DNA of 64,000 bases from Coralloluteibacterium thermophilum (GTDB lineage: Bacteria; Pseudomonadota; Gammaproteobacteria; Xanthomonadales; Xanthomonadaceae), in the NCBI RefSeq assembly GCF_042654365.1, contig NZ_JBHSGG010000023.1, forward strand, positions 73,163-137,162. Reading direction: 5' to 3'. The notes below the pieces were generated by a model that had not been told where the DNA came from, did no database searches, and saw nothing but the letters and a program-made list of their open reading frames with translations. Within the stretch, counting starts at the first letter, position 1. Each line of letters starts with the position of its first letter. The position numbers and the translations under genes were made by a program. Positions 62,755 through 64,000 of the stretch are shown here, piece after piece.

Positions 62755-63792
62755 TCAGGGCGCCGGCGCGAAGCCCAGCCCGGTCGCCCGCACGCGCACG
62801 CGTGCCAGCGTATCGTCGGAGGTCATGTAGAGCGTGCGCCCGTCGTCGCCGAAGGCGCAGTTCGCCACGGCCTTGCCGGTCTCGATGCGGCCCAGGCGCG
62901 TGCCGTCGGGCGCGAAGACGAGAACGCCGCCGGGGCCGGTGGCGAACAGCGTGCCGTCGGCGGCCACGGCCATGCCGTCGGGCAGGCCGGGCGCGCCGTC
63001 CCCGACCAGGTCGCTCGCATCCGCGAAGAGACGCCGGTCGCCGACGTCGCCGGATGCATCCAGCGTGTACGCCATCCATACCGGCCGCTCCGGATCGGAG
63101 TTGGCGACGTACAGGGTGCGCTCGTCCGGCGACAGGGCGATGCCGTTCGGGAAGCTCAGGCCGTCGTCGAGCAGGACGACGCGTCCGTCCGGGTCGAGGC
63201 GGTAGACGCCGTTGAAGGGCAGCTCCTTCACCGGGGACGCGTCCAGCCCCTTCAGGCCGTAGGGCGGGTCGGTGAAGAACACGGTGCCGTCGCTGCGACG
63301 CACCAGGTCGTTGGGGCTGTTGAAGCGCCTGCCGTCGTAGTGGGTGGCGAGCGGGGTCTTGTGGCGCGTCGCCGGGTCCAGCCGCGCGACCATGCGGCTG
63401 CCGGAGTCCGCGAGCAGCACGCTGCCGTCGGGGCCCGGGTACAGGCCGTTGGCGCCGGGCTCGCGCAGCGTGTCGCGCTCCGGGCCGGTGTAGCCGGACG
63501 GCTCCAGGAACACCGACAGCCCCTCCGCCTCGGACCAGCGATGGATGCGGTTGCCCGGCACGTCGGTGAACAGGAGGGCGTCCCTCAACCACACCGGCCC
63601 CTCCGCCCAGGCGAAGCCCTGCGCCAGCCGCTCGACGCGCCCGTCGGGGGCGACGACGGCGTGGAAGCCGGGATCCCAGGCGGTGAGCCCCGCGGTGCCG
63701 CTCTCCTCCGGTATCGGTCCGCCCGGCGTCGTGCAGGCGGCCAGCAGAGCGGCGAAGGGCAGGACGAGCAGGCGGGTGGAGAGGTGGCGCAT
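62755..63792 (-). CDS. SMP-30/gluconolactonase family lipoprotein
   Basis: 345 residues with a lipobox (ALLAAC). The six-bladed propeller of SMP-30/LRE proteins is visible: EGPVWLRDALLFTDVPGNRIHRW, NSPNDLVRRSDGTVFFTDPPYGL, DGLSFPNGIALSPDERTLYVANSD and GLPDGMAVAADGTLFATGPGGV, with the calcium-binding Glu, Asn and Asp in place. Members hydrolyse sugar lactones. Being exported, it may act on aldonolactones in the periplasm. It is convergent with the AraC gene (4 bp between stops). Confidence 0.92.
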   Translation of the reverse strand: MRHLSTRLLVLPFAALLAACTTPGGPIPEESGTAGLTAWDPGFHAVVAPDGRVERLAQGFAWAEGPVWLRDALLFTDVPGNRIHRWSEAEGLSVFLEPSGYTGPERDTLREPGANGLYPGPDGSVLLADSGSRMVARLDPATRHKTPLATHYDGRRFNSPNDLVRRSDGTVFFTDPPYGLKGLDASPVKELPFNGVYRLDPDGRVVLLDDGLSFPNGIALSPDERTLYVANSDPERPVWMAYTLDASGDVGDRRLFADASDLVGDGAPGLPDGMAVAADGTLFATGPGGVLVFAPDGTRLGRIETGKAVANCAFGDDGRTLYMTSDDTLARVRVRATGLGFAPAP

Positions 63793-63844
63793 CGGGAGGC
63801 TCCTTGGGCGCGGCGTCGTGCGCTCCGTTGCAAGGATGCACTGT

Positions 63845-64000
63845 GGGGCAGGGGGAGTGGGTGGAGAGGAGTTGGAAGCGAGGGGAGCGGGTGCTTCGCA
63901 CGTGTCACGCTGCTGGCTCGAAAAGCGCCCCCTCCCCAGCCCTCCCCCGCTGTCCGCGGGGGAGGGGGCTGACGGTCGAGGGGCGAGTGGAGGAGGAGTG
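63845..64000. repeat. REP-like palindrome with GAGTGG modules at the window end
   Basis: CCCTCCCCCGC (63940-63950)-TGTCC-GCGGGGGAGGG (63956-63966) repeats, base for base, the 27-bp core at 49161-49187. GGAGTGGGTGGAGAGGAGT at about 63859 and GAGTGGAGGAGGAGTG at the end are the flanking modules. No gene is seen from 63793 to the end. Confidence 0.85.

Overview
The window is a chromosomal segment of a very GC-rich gammaproteobacterium, most likely a member of the Xanthomonadales (Lysobacteraceae/Xanthomonadaceae). The grounds are gene content and order (leuS-lptE-holA-nadD-rsfS-rlmH, feoA-feoB plus a small DUF6587-type gene), a XylR-type operator sequence of the kind described in Xanthomonas, many GTG/TTG starts, and intergenic heptamer and AGCGGCTTCAGCCGC repeats familiar from that family. 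I see no rRNA or tRNA genes, insertion sequence, prophage or CRISPR array. Coding is dense, and co-directional genes very often overlap by 4 bp.

Layout. 1-3.9 kb: the tail of a histidine phosphatase gene, a 2OG-Fe(II) oxygenase, and the ferrous iron uptake genes feoAB followed by a membrane-anchored four-cysteine protein, with a Fur-box-like palindrome between the divergent units. 3.9-9.9 kb: small envelope proteins, a kinase fused to a formylglycine-generating-enzyme-like domain, a DUF4442 protein, a CnoX-like thioredoxin-TPR protein and a DUF998 membrane protein, separated by heptamer repeats. 10-17.6 kb: a molybdenum NAD-dependent formate dehydrogenase operon (fdsG-B-A, fdhD, fdsD) with a divergent ModE/PBP-type regulator. 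17.6-19.6 kb: a ClpP-fold lipoprotein translationally coupled to a secreted amidohydrolase. 19.7-27.4 kb: leuS, lptE, holA, nadD, rsfS, rlmH, then mgtE, whose leader carries a short proline-containing open frame and a hairpin that would hide the mgtE ribosome binding site.

27.5-34.8 kb: a three-lipoprotein cluster (CsgG/HfaB, DUF4810, DUF799), metG, a small cysteine-paired lipoprotein, apbC/mrp and dcd. 34.8-40.8 kb: a nine-gene minus-strand operon, nearly all 1-4 bp overlaps, joining a pyroglutamyl peptidase, a DUF969/DUF979 membrane pair and the 5-oxoprolinase subunits PxpA, PxpB and PxpC. It reads as a complete route from pyroglutamyl peptides to glutamate. 41-49 kb: rimO, a lipoprotein, an NDH-2-like flavoprotein and a PfpI protease diverging from a perfect AT-rich palindrome that resembles AcrR-type operators, a sodium/solute symporter and an ABC exporter.

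49.6-61 kb: a xylan/glucuronoxylan sugar module: xylB-xylA, the LacI-family xylR, then GH67 alpha-glucuronidase, a sialate-O-acetylesterase-like esterase, mannonate dehydratase and fructuronate reductase. XylR-type boxes precede xylB and the GH67 gene. 61-64 kb: an SDR enzyme divergent from an AraC regulator, and an SMP-30 lipoprotein.

The observations most worth following are the mgtE leader, the 44.65 kb palindrome, the pyroglutamate operon, and the families of composite intergenic repeats.
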